Shown here in pieces: positions 10,701 to 23,800 of a DNA stretch of 64,000 nt. The notes under the pieces were generated by a model. The model was not told the DNA's origin, did not search any database, and saw only the letters and a list, made by a program, of their open reading frames with translations. This DNA comes from Lonicera japonica. Lineage: Eukaryota; Streptophyta; Magnoliopsida; Dipsacales; Caprifoliaceae. Location: positions 65,512,278 through 65,576,277 of the forward strand of contig CM038469.1 in the NCBI GenBank assembly GCA_021464415.1, given 5' to 3'. The translations under genes were made by a program, and so were the position numbers. Numbering within the stretch: position 1 is the first letter of the stretch; each line of letters opens with the position of its first letter.

Positions 10701-13700
10701 CAGAATATTAAAAAGTTTTGTAGATTCTATATCTCACTGTAGCGGAAAAAAAAATAATCTTACTAATACGCTTGATATTTAAATGAATCATCGAGACGAA
10801 ATATGTCAGTAAGAGATCAATTTAAATCATTTTCAAAGGGAAAAAAAACAGAGCAATTTAAACATACATATTATATATATGCGATGCGATGCGATTATGA
10901 ACATACATATATGTCTCTGTCTATATGTATATGTAATGGCTTAAAGTTGACGATTATGCGATGGAATAAATGTGAAAATATATAGTTGGTATACGTAGAA
11001 ATTAATTGAGACGCACCTGAAGAAGAGTGATGAACGTACAGAAGAATCTGCTAATCGATCTGAAAGAGATGAAGCACTTTTCTTTTCGAATTCGACTGAG
11101 AACCGATCGAGAAACTACAACAGTTTCGTCTTTGTAAAGGTATCTTTTGTTGACGGCAAACAAAATAGGAAACAAAAAGAGAAGGCTAGCCAGGAGATGA
11201 TATATAGAGATATATATATATATATATCTCCTCTTCTTCTTCTTCTTTTTCTTTTTTCTCTTTAATTCTGTGCTATTCTCATGTTCATACCCAGAATATT
11301 TATATATAGTCACACATGTATGTTTTATGTTTTGTATATGTATGTGTAGAGAGAAGAGAGAGAGAGAGAGATATTGCTTTTTTAGAGATTGTTGTTGTGG
11401 TGTAGTGATGTTGTTGGTTGCTTGTTGTGGTCTTCTTTTTTCCCGCCGAAGCCTTTTTTTTTTGGCCTTTTTATTTTTCTTTAACTAGAAGGATCTTGTA
11501 TCTTACAAGGCAGAGCCACTCAGTAGGTCCAAATAAATATTATACCCATATTTTTAAAGTAATTATTTTTTTATTAGTATATAGTATTATTTTAAAAATT
11601 ATATTATATACTTGTATTATTATATATTACTCTAATAATAAATATAGTTTTTTGGCAATAATATCACCCAATAAATTAAATATAACATAATAATAAGTGT
11701 ATTAAATTAAAATTATTAAGTTATTAGATCAAATAATGTGTTAGAAAGTAAATTGATGAGTGTGTAGGGTTTGCATAAAATATTAATCAAAGTTTTTTTT
11801 GGCACATCATTTGATTTAAAAATTTAATCATTTAATTTGGTACATGGATTAATACGCAATAATAATACTAGACACAGAAACGCACGCTTTATTTCTATCC
11901 ACCTCAAAATCTAATTTAACATGGGAAGAATAAACAAAATGAGTTAGATTAATGGTAAAAATGGTTCAGGTTACAAGTTGAAATCACTTTGAGAATATAC
12001 CTTTACAAAATAATAATGATATGGGTCAAATAGGAAAATCAAAAATTAGTATCGTTATTGAAAGTGTTTGCTTTTGCTTTTATATATATTAAATACTCAA
12101 CACGCTCTACGATCTATGCACACATATATTTAAATTAAAATAAAAAAAAATATATTTATATTTAATGATGAGAAAATAATGTAGCAGAAACGTATCTTTG
12201 TTTTTTAATAAAGAGCATGTGAGTTCAAGTACTATTGAATGGTTTTTCATTTAATTTAGAAAAAATAAATCTAGAGTAAAACACAGAAAATTCAAGATGT
12301 GGTCTATATTAGTATAGATATGCTATAGATTTCTTCCGCCTTAAACAAAGAGTTTAATTTATAGTAAATAGTGTTGACATGTTTTATAAAAGTTGTAATA
12401 AGATTGTCTTCTTTTTTCTTGATACAAATGGTACATAGATATTCCCGATATTCGATCTTGGAGAGAAAAAAATTTGGATTTTCAAGAATCGAAGAGTGAT
12501 AAAAGATAGGGAGAGCCACACCTTTTTTCAATTGAGTTAGACCCTGGGTGTAAAAATGACTATCTTATAATTCAAGCCCCAAAAATTTGACTCTTACATT
12601 GAAACTCTCTGAAAAAAAATATAGTCTTTTTGAGGTGAAATAGTAACGATAAAGCACAAAAAAATAAAAAAAATACACAGAATGATTAATAACGATCATT
12701 TCTCAATTACTGGACTGATACAATAATTAAATAATTTCAACAATTTAGAAATGGCTAATGGTAGATGTACATCCTTTTTTTAGTTAAGACACATATGATT
12801 GATTAGCTTAAACAATAATTTTCACTATGCTTAGTAAGGGCACACCACTTTTCTTTCAAAATAACACTAAATTTGTATTTTTTTTTCCTTCTTCTTCACT
12901 CAGTCTCCTTGCTCTCGTCTATTATATTTAAATTTATGAAAAACATCATTTCTTCACAAGATGTTTATCATTTCAATCAAATACATCTCGTAAAAGAAGA
13001 TGGTACGTAAAAAATAAATTTTAACTTATTTAGATGTGTCATAGTTAAAAAATTATACACCCATACTATTAGCCTTTAGAAATAATTCTTAAGTTAAAAC
13101 CAGTCAAATATATCTCGTAATAATTGAAGTTGTCCAATAAATTAAAAATGTATTATAAATTATAAAAAGACAACAATTCGAGTATTTCGATCTTCTCATG
13201 TACCCTTTGCTCAGCATTTCCACCGTTACTCAATCATTCCCATTTTGATGCTTTAAAGGTTCTTTAAAAAGTTTAGAAGGACAGCTACGTTTAATTCGCG
13301 TGCTAAATTGGCATGGGGCTGAAATAAGTGTACAACATTGTTATTCCCAAATTGTATTCTATTACTTGTTAGTTTGGTCCAATCCCACGTACTATTCTTT
13401 CAATTCGTAATGCCCTTTAAAGAGTTTTGTTTTTGTCAAAATTGCTTTTGTTCTTTATTTCAATTGTCATATATATATATATATATTCTTTATTGGATAT
13501 TTTTAATGGGGCAATTTCAAATAATTGCCTTTCATTTAAACTAATTTGAAATAGGTCCACTACCTAATCACTTTTATAATTAGCCTCAATTTTGACTTCA
13601 GCACAAATTAGTCAATGGGCTTATTTTTGCACTTCCAATTATACCCTTTTGTAACGAAACATTTATAAGGGTAAAGGAACCGTTAAACCAAACTTAAGTA

Positions 13701-14941
13701 ACTTAGGGATTTTGCTTCTTAATCTATTTGTAACATCTATCCACGAAACATATGCTCTATTTCTACAGTATCATACTTCTGTTATGAATTTTACTCATGC
13801 GACCTTAAAATATAAAAACACAAGTATTAGGATTTAAATAACGCTGTTAACAAAAACAATAATATTTTAAACCGCTATGCTACTTAAAAATTTTGAAGTA
13901 TGTTTTTTAAATTACTTATCTGAATTATACGCACATTGTGTGCACATTAAGATTTTGACTTACAATAATAGTATACTATTATTAAAAAGGTTGTTTCATG
14001 CTTCGCTCTAAAAAAAACATTATGATCACCAAAATACCAATCGTTACATTGATTTTATTATTTATCACTAGGATTAATTTATTGTTATGGAAATAATGGC
14101 TTGTAAAAGTTTACTCTTTCATCATAATTTCTGGTGAAATATCTTATCATGAGGAATGATAGGTTTTGTCACCATTACCAATGAAATATTTGCACAGGTT
14201 GCATGATAATTATTTTAGTTGTTGTACTTTTTTCTTTCTCAAGGAATGTATTCTGAAATAAATAATAATATAGTATTGGTATTGTTAGTTACTGAAAACA
14301 GTACGTGATCGATAGCTGAATCGCCCATTTTTTATCCAGTAATTTTTACTCCTACGGATGAATCATTTAAATAGAAATTAATTAAATCTGAATCATTTGC
14401 TAGTTTTAATTAGATGAAAAGATGTAGATTTATTCTACTCTTCTTTAAAGAAGTCTGATCAATATGTTTGTTTGATTATATTCTCCAGTTAGTTAATTGT
14501 TAGATTATCATGTACGTACGTGCAATATTTGAACTTAAGATCAGGGAGATTTGGGAGAAAATTTATTGTTTGTAATTAAAAAGATAGACTTAAACCGACC
14601 TCCTTTTTTCGTATTATTTAAAAAAAGGGAAAAAGTAGTGAATATTCAACCCTATTGTAATTATATCTTTTAGGAATAAAAAAAAGTTGTAAGGATAATT
14701 AAACATGAAAACTAAATTATGATGGAACTCCAAGTGATTAAAATATGTCGTCACTTTTTTTATTGAAAGTCACTGCTCACGTGACAAAAATTTAATTGAG
14801 GGACACAAGATTTGAATATATAATCAATTTGGAAATAAGGAGTCATAGTTCTTCTAAACCAAATTAACAAAAGTTTAATGAACTAAACTATGAACCACCT
14901 TATTATGGTCTCAATTCTCTAAGCATAAAATTAAAAACACT
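7772..14941. other. Long AT-rich intergenic region without a recognisable gene
   Basis: Open frames here are short and low-complexity. Notable spots: a hairpin TCGTGC-GAA-GCACG at 8856-8868 followed by AATTAG, which may be a decayed Helitron 3' end; a less AT-biased block at 11000-11130 with a minus-strand CAG|GTGCGT splice-donor-like site; and a (GA)n run near 11350-11372. None supports a gene on its own. Confidence 0.6.
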
Positions 14942-15239
14942 TTAGGCTCCGTTTGATAACAACATGAAAATAAAAAAAAAATAACTAATTTAGGTGAGAA
15001 GATGGAAAATAAGTTGAGAGATGTGGTGAGATTAACTCTTTCCATGACAAAATTTTCTTTGGGTGATGGTGGAGAAAATTTTTCCACAAAATATTAAAGG
15101 AGAATGGAGGACATATACTCACAAAAATGAGTATGAAATGGAGAGAATCTCACCATATGTCTCAACTTATTTTCCATTTTCTCACCCAAATTAGTTATTT
15201 TTATTTTCATTTTCCATGTTGCTATCAAACATAACCTTA
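14942..15239. mobile_element. Tourist-like (PIF/Harbinger) MITE with TTA target duplication
   Basis: The element spans 14945-15236 (292 bp). Its ends read GGCTCCGTTTGATAACAAC and, on the other strand, GGTTATGTTTGATAGCAAC. The inverted similarity continues inward for about 100 bp, including AACTAATTTRGGTGAGAA and GGAAAATAAGTTGAGA. It is flanked by TTA at 14942-14944 and TTA at 15237-15239, the usual Harbinger target duplication. No coding capacity. Confidence 0.8.
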
Positions 15240-15619
15240 ATATCTATAAATAAGCTAGCAATATCCAATAAAACCTAGCCAAATTCATTAAGACATGCCT
15301 AACCAGAGTTTACAAGGTCCATTGCAGCTTTGCAATCCGTGGGCGCTTTACATAATTGCATAGATAGATCACAGATGTCTAGCATTCTCAAATATATATC
15401 ATCATGTTCCTCAATCACTTTTCTAGTCAGTCTTGAGCATTTCTATTTGTGTCATTTCTCCTAAAGTGTGCCACACATAATTCTTGAGAAAGAAAAAAAA
15501 ATATTATTATTAGTATCTTAAGAGCCATTATTGCAGAGAGAGACACAATTATGTTCGTTAATTAATACATCCCCGGCCCGGCCATATATTGCTTGACTTT
15601 AGTACTGGCTGAGTTTGCC
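15240..15619. other. Intergenic, nothing recognised
   Basis: AT-rich sequence between the MITE and the SINE-like element. No open frame of interest and no repeat was seen. Confidence 0.5.
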
Positions 15620-15621
15620 TT

Positions 15622-15782
15622 TTTCTTTTTCTTTTTTTTTTCAAGTATAAGTGATGACGATCGAATAAATCTTGTATCTGAACTTGGAGGAAGGGGGGGT
15701 GGAGCAGGAGAGCCGGGACTTGAACTTGGAAGTGTTTGGTTATAAACCAAACTGTTAACCTCTTTTGCTACTTCCAAGATAT
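15622..15782 (-). mobile_element. Possible tRNA-derived SINE
   Basis: On the minus strand there is an A-box-like TAGCAAAAGAGG (15770-15759), then about 35 nt later a B-box-like GTTCAAGTCCC (15725-15715), as in the internal RNA polymerase III promoter of tRNA-derived SINEs. The sequence ends in an A-rich tail (15645-15622). Size is about 160 bp. No target-site duplication was identified, so the call is tentative. Confidence 0.4.
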
Positions 15783-15789
15783 AATATTG

Positions 15790-18464
15790 AATTTATCTTT
15801 GAAAGCCAGCACAAATGAAAGCTTATTTATGAATATAGCCTTAAGACCACCTACCAGGGGCTTGTGGGAATTAGTTAAGCGTCTAATTTGTTGAACTTCA
15901 ATCAATTTTTGGTATAGGTAATTTAAGTTAAATAATATAAACCTATAATATATAGTTATTCATTCATAATCAGTCAACAAAGAGTACGCATGCATTAAGA
16001 ACATAATTTTTTGATTGAAGCATTCCATTAATTGGCATGGGTTAAGAATTAATTTAGCGGTTGAAGCAATACATATATATATATATATACTTGGATAAGA
16101 ACTGTGGTTTGAATGAGCTAAGGGGAGAGGGAAAGGAAGGAAGACAATTCTTGGTAAGCCCTAATTTTAACAATTGCGCCACAAGCAATGAAGTTTTTCT
16201 TAGTGAATATTGAGCAATTAAGTATATACTTGTATAAATACCAAATCAATAAGATATGAGTTAATTAACATTTACAATTTAAAATCGATCACTTTTAAAA
16301 ATACTCGACAGGGGATTTACCTTGCCTCCTGTTAGACAGAAACAAAAACACTTTGGTTATTAAAGGTGATTTCTTTGCAGAAGAGGGCCCTTTCCCCAAC
16401 ATAAATTTCAATGAAATGACAATATAATGGAGATAAAAAGGAAAGGACATAAAAAAATGAAAAAAAGGAAAAGGTAGAAGAAACACGAAAGACAAAAGGA
16501 GCCTCATGACTCGGCAAATTAAAGACAACCCATTAACTTTTTTTTCCCCCTCCCATGAAGTGTGTTCAAGTTACATTGAATTTTAGACTAATCTTCATTC
16601 ATAAAATTGAATCTTTTGTTAGTCACAAGAGAAATTATATGTGCAGGGAATTGAATGCAAGACGTACCGCAAAAATATATTGGCCTTTACTTTACCAAAA
16701 TTTACACAAGATAAATTCATATCATCCACTTATAAAATAATAATACTATTTTATGGGTTTAAGTAAAGTATTCTAGTAGAAAAACTAACTTTACTCTATA
16801 TAAACTAGAGATTTGAATATATGCGTACTAATATGATTGAACAACTTATTCCCCTCACTTAAACAATTGCTTTAGATAGACCAAACAAAGGTAATATTTT
16901 ATTTTCACTTTGCTACTTGTAAGGAAAAAAAATTATTTATATTTTGCTCTTTTTTTTCATAAAAGAAATTAATTTTACCACTTTTTTTTATAATCGTTAG
17001 ACTTGACTCCATTCAAGTAAAAATTTTAAATAAATAAACACAAATAGTTAATTCAAAAAAATACACTATATATATATAAGATTCAATTCACTAGGGAGGA
17101 TCTTACATAGTCTAAAAATCCTTAAATTACCATAACCTATGATTCAACCTTATTTTAAAAAATCAAGCAATATAAGTTAAATAAAAATAAGCCATAAGAA
17201 TACTCGATTGTCTAGATGAGGTGAGAACACACTTGTTCATTCCATTCCATTGATGGAATAATATTTGTATGAATTTTGACCGAATAATATTTTTACAAAT
17301 TTTGACCTGGCCATGTATAAATGTGTAGTAGTACGCAGTAGTATTTGGAATCAAGAAAGGTGGTAGTCAAAAGTCATCATCGTCATCATCGTGATATTTA
17401 ACAAAGTCTGCGCCACATGCAAGCATGTGCCTTCTACTTTGGTTAATATTAATTACCATCGATAAAGTGGTGTTTATTAACGCCAATTAAGGAATCATTG
17501 TGCTACTAAATCAACTTTAAGTGACGTATCAGAAACTATTCAATACAATAGTTACAATGAAATATATTATTATTTATTAATCAAATTGTAGAAAAAAATA
17601 TGCATTTCTTTTTCTTCAATCAAATGTGTCATTGATTTCTTTTAATTTAATTGAGTAAGTGATAACACGTTTCGTTGTAACCGTTATCTTCATATATTGT
17701 ATTTTGCTCTCATTTTAAATTTGTTCTTTTTCTTTTCTTTTCATTTCAAATTGAAAGTTCGGTTTCTCATTAAGATACAACCAGAGCTAGCATAGAATTT
17801 TGAAGGGCCTCAAGCAAATTTTTATTTTGAGACCTTTTTATATTTTCATATATTCATGTATTTTCCCACCAATTTGTTGTTTGTTAGAAAAAAAATTCAT
17901 ATTCTTCATTAAAATTTGTTTCAACGGTATCCCTTTTATTAAACTCTTCTTTCACCAAATCTTCAACCAAATTATCTTTCTTGAAAAATTGTGAAGTATA
18001 TCGAAGCAATTGAATATGGAAGGACTGTACGATGACACGTGCATCTTTGGAAAAAAAAATAGGAGTCAACTAAAGAAAGCTATTAATTATTAGTTAGGCA
18101 CTTGGGTTTTAAGTAATTAAAATAAGAAAACAAGATGGGTGAAAAAAAATAAGAATTAACTACATAAAGCTATTAATTATTTGTTAGGCACTTGATATTA
18201 AGTAATTAAAATAATAAAAAAAAAGTCAGACTCAGCTCAATAGAATCGAAAAAAATCTAAGGCCCTACTATGTCGAGGGGCTCTAGGTGGCGGCCTAGGC
18301 CGCATATGCCTAGGGCCAACTTTGGATATAATTAGAATAATGTTATATACATCCTTGATTTATATTCAAGACATCATAGTAGCCTTAACACCACATTATA
18401 TATATATATATATATATATATCATTAGTAATCAAGATCACCACTAGGGACACTCAAAATTTAAT
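15790..18464. other. AT-rich intergenic DNA
   Basis: No gene recognised. A minus-strand open frame near 17884-18069 is lysine/glutamate-rich and ends near a GGCCTAGGC-rich patch (18262-18316), but it matches no family that can be named. A (TA)n tract lies at about 18398-18421. Confidence 0.5.
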
Positions 18465-18749
18465 TACCGAGCCGGTGGCTCATTACCGAAACTTAGACAT
18501 TTTATTAGGTAACTCTCCATCAACTTGACCTAAATGGCAACTTTCGGCTAAATTTTTATTTCTAACTCGGTAAACAGTAACCGAATGTGAACCTAATTGG
18601 GCTTTAAGTACCGAGCCGGTGGCTCATTACCGAAACTTGGACATTTGATTAGGTAACGCTCCATCAACTTGACCAAATGACAACTTTTGGCTAAATTTTT
18701 ATTTCTAACTCGGTAAACAGTCACCGAATGTGAACCTAACTGGACAACC
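18465..18749. repeat. Direct tandem duplication, period 144 bp
   Basis: Two adjacent copies start with TACCGAGCCGGTGGCTCATT at 18465 and 18609. Both contain GGCTAAATTTTTATTTC and CCGAATGTGAACCTAA near their ends. Copy 2 lacks a few bases. No coding signal was seen. Confidence 0.85.
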
Positions 18750-19788
18750 AACCCTTAATTTTATAGCAACAATACCAAATATTTTTGTCGTACAGTTTAC
18801 AAATTAGAGGTGTATATAACAACACCCATAAAATTAATGTACTAAGTCTGTCAATAATAAATAAGTTTTGTTTAAGTATCAAATATATTAAAACTAACAT
18901 ATCTTTAAAAAGATGAGAAAATCAAACTTATCTCTTAATCAAAACGGAGGTAGTAATTCTTAGAAACAATTGTATCTATAAAAATGTTTATGTTCTTAAT
19001 TACGTGGTACACTCGGTTAACGTGAATCTTCATATATATATGGCCACCTTCAATGCGAGGAGTTATGTCAATTTATTGAATCTTACGTAACCCAGTATTA
19101 TTGGCTTAGAAGTACTAGTGATCGAGAGATCCGAGTCCCCTCCTCCGCCTTCCCCATATAAATTAAATTTTGCATAAATCTTAATATAAATATAATTACG
19201 GATGACATTCACGTATAAATTAATATACGAATTTTGAACTAACATAATTCTACGTATATATATATATATATATATATATTAATTGGAAAGATCTAATAAC
19301 CTCGGTTTATAGCTATATCAAAATTAATGAAAATATTGATTGCATAATTCTAAATACCAGAAATAGGTTTCTCCCTTAACCTATACACATATAGGCTTAT
19401 ATGTTGTATCATAATATTTTGAATACGTAATTGATGGAATATTACGTATAATTATAAGTAGGAAATAGCTTAGTTGACGAAAGTTACAAAATGGTAGCTG
19501 AAATCTAATTTAGAGCTGGCTAGAGTCTAATTATCTAGTATTAATGGTGGGCAAAGTCTCAAACCCCAACTATGAATGAGAACAAAAGTTAAGCACATAA
19601 GCATTTGGAATCTAATATTAAATGAAGTTGCATACATGTAAGTTTGTCTACAATCATATTTCTTACATAACAGAAAAAAGTTTGTAAAACCTTTTTTCTT
19701 TTTTTCTTTTTTTTTTTAAAAAAAGAGTTTTATATTAACAAGTGCATTTCAAGAAAAAGAATATATGTTTGCATCGTTCGCGCGAGTC

Positions 19789-20046
19789 TGTTAGAAGTGT
19801 TAGAAATAATGTAATGTAAAGCTCCATTATTGTAAAGCATGCTCCATTGTAAAGCTTCTCCATTGTTCTTCTTTTCCTTTATTCCCTTCTTTTCCTTTAT
19901 TCTCCTTGTCTCCCCCATGATTTCTCCTTGTTTTAGGCTGTCATGTTTCTTCCTTTTCTTGTATATATTCAGGGCTCTTCCCATTGTAAAGACACACACA
20001 AATGAATAACATCAAGAACAATTTATTCTCTCTTTAGTTTTCTACA
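19789..20046 (+). repeat. Copia 5' LTR
   Basis: Begins TGTTAGAAGTG and ends TCTACA, directly before the primer-binding site. It carries a TATA box (TATATA at 19962-19967), so transcription probably starts near 19990-20000, making most of the LTR the U3 region. Confidence 0.95.
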
Positions 20047-20059
20047 TGGTATCAGAGCG
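20047..20059 (+). promoter_or_regulatory. Copia primer-binding site
   Basis: TGGTATCAGAGCG lies immediately after the 5' LTR. It is complementary to the 3' end of plant initiator tRNA-Met, the usual primer for minus-strand synthesis in Copia elements. Confidence 0.93.
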
Positions 20060-20395
20060 AAACCATTAGCCCAGCCACCACAATCTCGCCACTAGCCACC
20101 ACGACCTCGCCACCAACCACCAGCCACCACACAACCTCGCCACCAAGCCACCACACCTATCACCATTATCAAACAAATCAAATACGCCTCCAAACACTAC
20201 TCGAATCAGACTTTACGCAGCAAACCTGTTCAAATAAAACCACATCCAAATAATTATTATTGAAGCATTCAGCCTGGCTGGCAAGACCATCAGGTAACCA
20301 CAGCTTAGTGCAAGGTTTGATTCCTACTAATAGCATTTTATTTTTCCTCTATTTCCTTACAAACTGCAACTGCCACATCATTGACACACAAGCGC

Positions 20396-20539
20396 CACGT
20401 GTCAGCCACGCCAGCGCCACGTGACATCCAGTCAGCGCCACGTGGCATCCAGTCAGCGCCACGTGGCATCCAGTCAGCGCCACGTGTCCGCCAGTCAGCG
20501 CCACGTGTCCGCCACGTGACATCCAGTCAACGCCACGTG
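20396..20539 (+). promoter_or_regulatory. Array of eight G-boxes (CACGTG) at helical spacing in the Copia leader
   Basis: CACGTG starts at 20396, 20418, 20439, 20460, 20481, 20502, 20513 and 20534. Steps are 22, 21, 21, 21, 21, 11 and 21 bp, so every site falls near a multiple of one helical turn. The unit is about GCGCCACGTGGCATCCAGTC. G-boxes bind plant bZIP and bHLH factors (for example the ABF, HY5 and PIF families). The array lies between the 5' LTR and the start codon, in the transcribed leader; a role as enhancer is inferred. The 21-bp period also equals seven codons, so open frames across it on both strands show heptapeptide repeats. Confidence 0.8.
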
Positions 20540-20610
20540 TCATCAGTTGCCGCCGTTTGTTTGCCGTTTGATTTGACGGAATATTCCAGATTCCGTCAGA
20601 TCTATTTACA

Positions 20611-20752
20611 ATTTAACCCCTGTACTTTCTGATATTTCTGTTTTAGCCCCTAAACTTTCTGTTTTAGCCCGTAAACCTTCTGATTTTCTTATTTTCACCC
20701 CTAAACCTTCTGGTTTTGTTATTCTAGCCCCTAAATTTTTTGATTTTTATTT
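20611..20752 (+). repeat. Degenerate tandem repeat in the Copia leader
   Basis: About five imperfect units of 21-30 bp built on TTTTAGCCCCTAAACTTTCTG follow the G-box array. They end in a T-rich then A-rich stretch before the start codon. No function can be assigned. Confidence 0.7.
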
Positions 20753-20824
20753 TAGTTAAAAAAAAAAAAAATCCAATCTTATTCAATTACATCCACATTC
20801 TCCAGCGTCCTCTCACCCAAGCCA

Positions 20825-23800
20825 ATGGAACGCGCTGAAATCTCTCGACCAATTTCCATCATCCTCAATGGGCCCAACTATATTCACTGGTCCCAAGCTA
20901 TGACTAGTTTTCTTCAAGCTCGAAGAGTGTGGCGTCTTATTACTGGAGAGGTTACCGAACCAGTCAAAAAAGGGGATGAATCAGATGAAAATTTTGCTAC
21001 AAGACAAGATGACTGGATTGCCAAAAATGGTGATATTATCACTTGGTGCCGAAATACTTCAATTCCCACGATCAATCAGCAATTTGGGCATTTTTCAACC
21101 GGAAAAGAAGTTTGGGATTTCTTGAAAATTAGATACACAACCAAGGATCTTGCTCACCAGTATCAATTATTGACTGCTCTCCATGCCAAACGTCAACAAC
21201 CTAGTCAAACCATTGATGAATTTTTATCTGAAATGCAAATCCTTTGGGATCAATTGGCTTCTTCAGAACCCGTCTGGTCATGTCCCACCGATGCTGCCAA
21301 ATTCATTACTTATAGAGATCAACAGCAAGTAATGACTCTTCTCATGGCACTTCATAACAAGTTTGAGACTGTCCGAGCATCTCTCTTGCATCGCCATCCC
21401 CTACCAACTCTTGATGATGTTGTTACCGCACTCCATTTTGAAGAAACTCGTCTTGGTACAAATTCTCAGATTTCATCCGAAGTACTTGCAGTCACACAAT
21501 CTAAATCCACGAAATCATCCGATGACTGCACTTATTGCCATGAGACAACCCACGTATTACTCTATTGTCCCAAACGAGTGTGCAAGTATTGTCATAAGCG
21601 TGGACCAAAACATTGGGGTTCTGATTGCTACAAGAATCCTGCCAGAAAATCTAATGCCAAGTCTGTTACTGCTGTCGCCTCCAATTTACAGTCATCCAAT
21701 TCACCTCCATTCGTCACCAATAATGATCTTGCTGATATGTTAAAACAGGTTTTATCTGGTTCAGCTAATGCAATGTCTGCAACTCCAGGTACCTCTTGGT
21801 ATTTTGACTCTGGTTGCTGCAATCACATGACTTCTGATTCCACAAATTTTCTCTCCAAAAATTCTACCACACACATATCTCCTATTACAACTGCTGATGG
21901 CTCTTCCTTACCTGTCACCCACATTGGCCATGTATCAACATCCACGTTATCTCTTCCCTCTACTTTTCACATACCAAAATTGACTATTAATCTCATATCT
22001 GTTGGGCAACTCTGTGATCTTGGCCTTACTGTTTTATTCTCTTCTTCTGGTTGTCATGTGCAGGATCCACGGACGGGACAGGTTATTGGGATAGGCCGTA
22101 AAGTTGGTCGCATGTTTGAGCTTATCCATCTTCGTACACCACCACCTGTTCCCATCTCTACTCTTGCTGCTGCTCCCACCATTCCCACTTCATCCATGGA
22201 ACTTTGGCACTCTCGGTTAGGTCATATGTCTATTGATAAGCTCAGAACTCTTATTTCCACTGGTCGATTAGGAACTGTTAAGTCAGAAAATATTTCATGT
22301 TTGTCATGTCAACTGGGAAAACAACCAGCATTATCCTTCAATAAAAGTAATTCTCTTTCTTCCGCAGCTTTTGATCTTATTCATTCTGATGTATGGGGAC
22401 CTTCTCCTCACGATACTATGGGAGGATCAAAATATTTTGTTGTTTTTATAGATGACTACACCCGTTTTACATGGATATTTCTCATGAAAAATCGCTCTGA
22501 ACTACCACAGCTATATTACCATTTTGCTCAAATGATCCAAACTCAGTTTTCTCGACCAATCAAAATTTTTCGTGCTGACAATGCTATGGAATACAAAGAA
22601 TCCAATTTTTTAAATTTTTTACGTCAGCAAGGCACCATTTCTCAGTATTCTTGTCCTGGTACATCCCAACAAAACGGCCGTGCTGAACGTAAACACCGTC
22701 ATATTCTCGACACTGTCCGCACACTTCTCATATCCAGTGGATGTCCTGAACGCTTCTGGGGGGAAGCAGCTCTTACTGCAGTATATACCATTAATCGCCA
22801 TCCTATTCCTACCTTCCACAATCAATCACCCTATGAAAGGTTGTATGGCAATACTCCTGACTATAACCCTCTCAAAGTTTTTGGGTGTGCATGTTTTGTC
22901 TTACTCCAGCCTCATGAACATTCAAAACTAGAACCTCGGTCTCGATTATGTTGCTTCCTAGGGTATGGGATAGAACATAAAGGCTATCGGTGCTGGGATC
23001 CTGTTTCAAAACGACTTCGTGTGTCTCGCCATGTCATATTTTGGGAACATAAAATGTTCTCATCCATTTCCAAATTTCACGTCTCCAATCCTACCACTAT
23101 CCCTTTTTTTACTAGCTCCACTGATGATCTCTATCCTCTCCACACATCTGTTACGCCCATATCTGAACCAGCACCTCCTGACTCTATCTCATCGAATGCA
23201 ATTTCCCTTCCCGCTGACTCTACCTCACCAAACCCTGACCCTAATTCATCAATCAACATATCGCCTGGGCCTGCCACGGACTATCCTCATGACACTGACT
23301 CGTCCAATGATCCGGCCATACAATCCACTCCTCGTCAGTCCACACGGGTAAGACAACTTCCTCATCATCTTCGTGACTATCACTGCTATTCCACTATTTT
23401 CTCTCTCCATAAGCCTTCTACTTATAAAGAAGCTAGTTCTAACCCACTATGGCAGCAAGCGATGACTGAGGAATTGCAGGCATTAAAAAAAGCTAAGACT
23501 TGGGAATTAGTCACCCTTCCACCAGGAAAAACAGCAGTTGGATGTAAATGGGTGTACAAAATCAAGACCAAATCAGATGGATCCATTGATCGATACAAAG
23601 CACGACTTGTTGCAAAGGGTTTTAATCAAGAATACGGCATTGATTATGAGGAAACTTTTGCACCAGTTGCTCGTCTAACTTCTGTCCGAAGCCTCATCGC
23701 TGTTGCCGCTATTCGCAAATGGAAACTTTTTCAGATGGATGTAAAGAATGCATTCCTAAATGGTGATCTTTCAGAAGAAGTTTATATGAAACCTCCTCCA

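Noticed and set aside
11002..11313. Possible exon or small gene (103-aa minus ORF, splice-donor-like site at about 11019)
   Set aside because: The N-terminal part translates A-rich and TA repeats, no protein family fits, and no partner exon was found.
17884..18069. Minus-strand 61-aa frame (charged, ends near GGCCTAGGC patch)
   Set aside because: Could be a tail of an old hAT-like transposase, but no diagnostic motif could be confirmed.
20396..20539. CRISPR-like array
   Set aside because: Units are contiguous 21-bp repeats without unique spacers, in a plant retrotransposon leader.
20381..20632. Short ORFs over the G-box array with heptapeptide repeats on both strands
   Set aside because: The 21-bp period forces a seven-residue repeat in any open frame; coding on both strands at once is an artefact.
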